Assembly (NCBI GenBank): GCA_014238595.1
Contig: JABAAV010000013.1
Location: forward strand, 1 to 24,793
DNA: 24,793 nt
Direction of reading: 5' to 3'
Origin: Myxococcales bacterium
Lineage (GTDB): Bacteria > Myxococcota_A > Polyangia > Haliangiales > J016
This document shows, piece after piece, positions 23,323-24,793 of the stretch. The notes beneath the pieces are model-generated. The model was not told the origin of the DNA. It saw only the letters and a program-made list of their open reading frames with translations, and did no database searches. How positions within the stretch are numbered: position 1 is the first letter of the stretch; each line of letters starts with the position of its first letter. The position numbers and the translations under genes were made by a program.

Positions 23323-24793
23323 TTAACTCCTATTCCAGCGAAATCGTGGACGCTCAGGTTTGCCATATAATGACAATGCACCATACTCACCCGTTGCGTT
23401 AGATCGTGTAAAAATCCAATTCTGCCATGCTGATAATCGTCCAAAAATTTTAGTTGCCATTGTTTCTGGACCAGCAAAACGAAGAGAGGCTTCCATTCCA
23501 ATCAAAGCATCGGGGGACATTGATGTTCGTTCTTCCATGGCAATACGGAGTTCGTCTTCAAAATCAACATCATCGGCAATCAGCGTCGTGAGCCCAAGTT
23601 TTTCAGCTGTTGTGGTATCAATCGCACCCTCTTGTGCTAATACAACATTCACCTGTGAGGGTGTTGCCAAAAAGCGTGATTGTAAACGACTAAGACCATT
23701 AGACATATGATGAATGTTATCATTGGCAGAAGAAAGCCAAACAGAAACAGGCTCTTCATCGAGCATATAAATGCGATCTGAAGCCAATGCTAGTTCGAAC
23801 AATGTTCCTGCAAAACAGGATTGAGCATCGATGACAGCAAAAAAAGATTTTGACGACAGATCCATCCGACGCAATACACGTGATTGTAATAACTGCACTT
23901 CACGTATAAATCCGATATTAGCATGTTTTTTCAAACACTGATCTGCTGCAAGAACATGCTTGGCATCACCCGATGTGCGCATGATCACCAGTCCAATTTC
24001 AGGTTCATTAAATCGCAATTGTAATAATGCATCGTCAAGTTCCTGAAAAGCATGCAGATTCCATAGATTAGAACCTTCGCTCACAATTTCATCGATCTCT
24101 TGAGGAGGGCTTATTGATGGTGCTTTAACCGTAAGCGTTGCAGTGCGTGCAGGGGTATCAATTTTGAGAGAGACAAACTGATACTCGTAACCCGTATCCG
24201 TAATGTTCGGAACGATAGGTTCTAATGTCACCGCAGGTCCTTTAGGAATATCAGCAACTTCTTCACTAAGTGCTTCAGCACGTGCTTTTATTTTATCGCG
24301 AAAGGTAGAACGTGGAACAATTTCATCCACCAATCCCCAAACAACAGCACGACGCCCTTTCACCCCTTCTGCTAATGTTGAAAAAACATCCGCCAAATCT
24401 CGGCGTACTTTTCGTTTATCAACTAACCGTGTTAATCCTCCTGTGCCAGGAAGCACAGCAAGTAGCGGTGTTTCAGGGAAGGATACTGCCGATGATCCAT
24501 CGTCAACCAAAGCAATATAATCACAGGCAAGTGCCAATTCATAACCACCACCGGCTGTTGTTCCATTGCAAGCCGCTAAAAAACGTAATCCACTTGAATC
24601 TGAAGCATCTTCAATAGCCAAGCGCGTTTCATTAGTAAATTTACAAAAATTAACTTTGAATCCATGATCAGCACGTGCCAACATATAAATATTTGCCCCT
24701 GCACAAAAAACACGTTCTGCATCATTACCACCGATAATAACAGTACGAATATCAGGATATTCGAATCGAATACGTGTCATTATATTGGCAAGT
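23323..24793 (-). CDS. boxC: benzoyl-CoA-dihydrodiol lyase BoxC, 5' end missing (window edge)
   Basis: Ring-cleaving lyase of the box pathway. It acts on the 2,3-epoxybenzoyl-CoA product after hydration and yields 3,4-dehydroadipyl-CoA semialdehyde and formate. The frame is open to the window edge, and residues upstream of the ATG at 24780 (LANI before MTRIRFEYP) look like continuing family sequence, so that ATG is internal. About 490 residues are visible of an expected 550 or so. An N-terminal crotonase-fold domain has VFCAGANIYML, NFCKFTNETR and GGGYELALACDYI, with the oxyanion-hole glycines. A second, degenerate crotonase-like domain fills about 250-485. It is followed after 3 bases by boxB. 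The promoter lies outside the window. Confidence 0.95.
   Translation of the reverse strand, partial: LANIMTRIRFEYPDIRTVIIGGNDAERVFCAGANIYMLARADHGFKVNFCKFTNETRLAIEDASDSSGLRFLAACNGTTAGGGYELALACDYIALVDDGSSAVSFPETPLLAVLPGTGGLTRLVDKRKVRRDLADVFSTLAEGVKGRRAVVWGLVDEIVPRSTFRDKIKARAEALSEEVADIPKGPAVTLEPIVPNITDTGYEYQFVSLKIDTPARTATLTVKAPSISPPQEIDEIVSEGSNLWNLHAFQELDDALLQLRFNEPEIGLVIMRTSGDAKHVLAADQCLKKHANIGFIREVQLLQSRVLRRMDLSSKSFFAVIDAQSCFAGTLFELALASDRIYMLDEEPVSVWLSSANDNIHHMSNGLSRLQSRFLATPSQVNVVLAQEGAIDTTTAEKLGLTTLIADDVDFEDELRIAMEERTSMSPDALIGMEASLRFAGPETMATKIFGRLSAWQNWIFTRSNATGEYGALSLYGKPERPRFRWNRS

Noticed and set aside
24203..24520. Plus-strand frames antisense to boxC (24203-24520 and 24312-24617)
   Set aside because: They overlap a clearly conserved boxC on the other strand and resemble no protein family.

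Overview
The window is AT-rich chromosomal DNA from an aerobic, respiring, Gram-negative-type bacterium. Supporting signs are two lipoboxes, a Tat-type Rieske signal, oxygen-dependent HemF and the oxygen-dependent BoxB. The mix of a split b6-like cytochrome b complex, very long TPR proteins, a periplasmic-looking HEAT-repeat protein, a STAS/zinc-ribbon/membrane-tail protein and an ABC1 kinase resembles Myxococcota or other former Deltaproteobacteria. That placement is inference; no rRNA marker is present. Nothing here looks like a recent mobile element.

Layout. 1-1606 (+): a HEAT-repeat protein cut by the left edge. 1619-2070: an imperfect inverted repeat, then tRNA-His, tRNA-Arg and tRNA-Pro genes, all on the minus strand. 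10265-2087 (-): a probable long operon read right to left. It holds a giant TPR protein, a STAS/zinc-ribbon/TM protein, a PAS protein with four clustered cysteines, the Rieske/cytochrome b6-like/subunit IV-like respiratory complex, and rdgB, followed by the tRNAs. 10266-11572: decayed coding sequence. It holds the broken 5' end of the TPR gene and a second broken gene. The in-frame stops I find there are TGA, and the frameshifts fall in or next to short A or T runs. 11573-13440 (-): a two-gene ABC exporter-like pair. 13462-13821 (-): queF. 13871-14074 (+): a small ribbon-helix-helix-like protein. 14162-15076 (-): hemF, divergent from an ABC1/UbiB-like kinase and a 2TM protein (15101-16766, +). 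16903-19029 (-): an exported sulfatase-superfamily protein, divergent from an HD-domain hydrolase (19098-20381, +). 20394-20804 (-): a zinc-ribbon membrane protein. 20879-21550 (+): a cysteine-rich lipoprotein, closed by a strong hairpin terminator. 21618-21803 (-): a tiny lipoprotein made of seven NPC pentapeptide units, with its own promoter. 21910-24793 (-): boxB and boxC, with boxC cut by the right edge.

How the genes fit together. BoxB and BoxC carry out epoxidation and ring cleavage of benzoyl-CoA, so the organism probably degrades aromatic acids aerobically. BoxA, BoxD and the CoA ligase are not in the window. The Rieske/cytochrome b complex moves quinol electrons toward an oxidase. 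HemF supplies heme precursors, and the ABC1 kinase may support quinone or lipid metabolism. The most unusual points are the PAS and STAS genes placed upstream of the respiratory complex, the TGA-marked decay of the TPR locus, and the NPC-repeat lipoprotein beside boxB.
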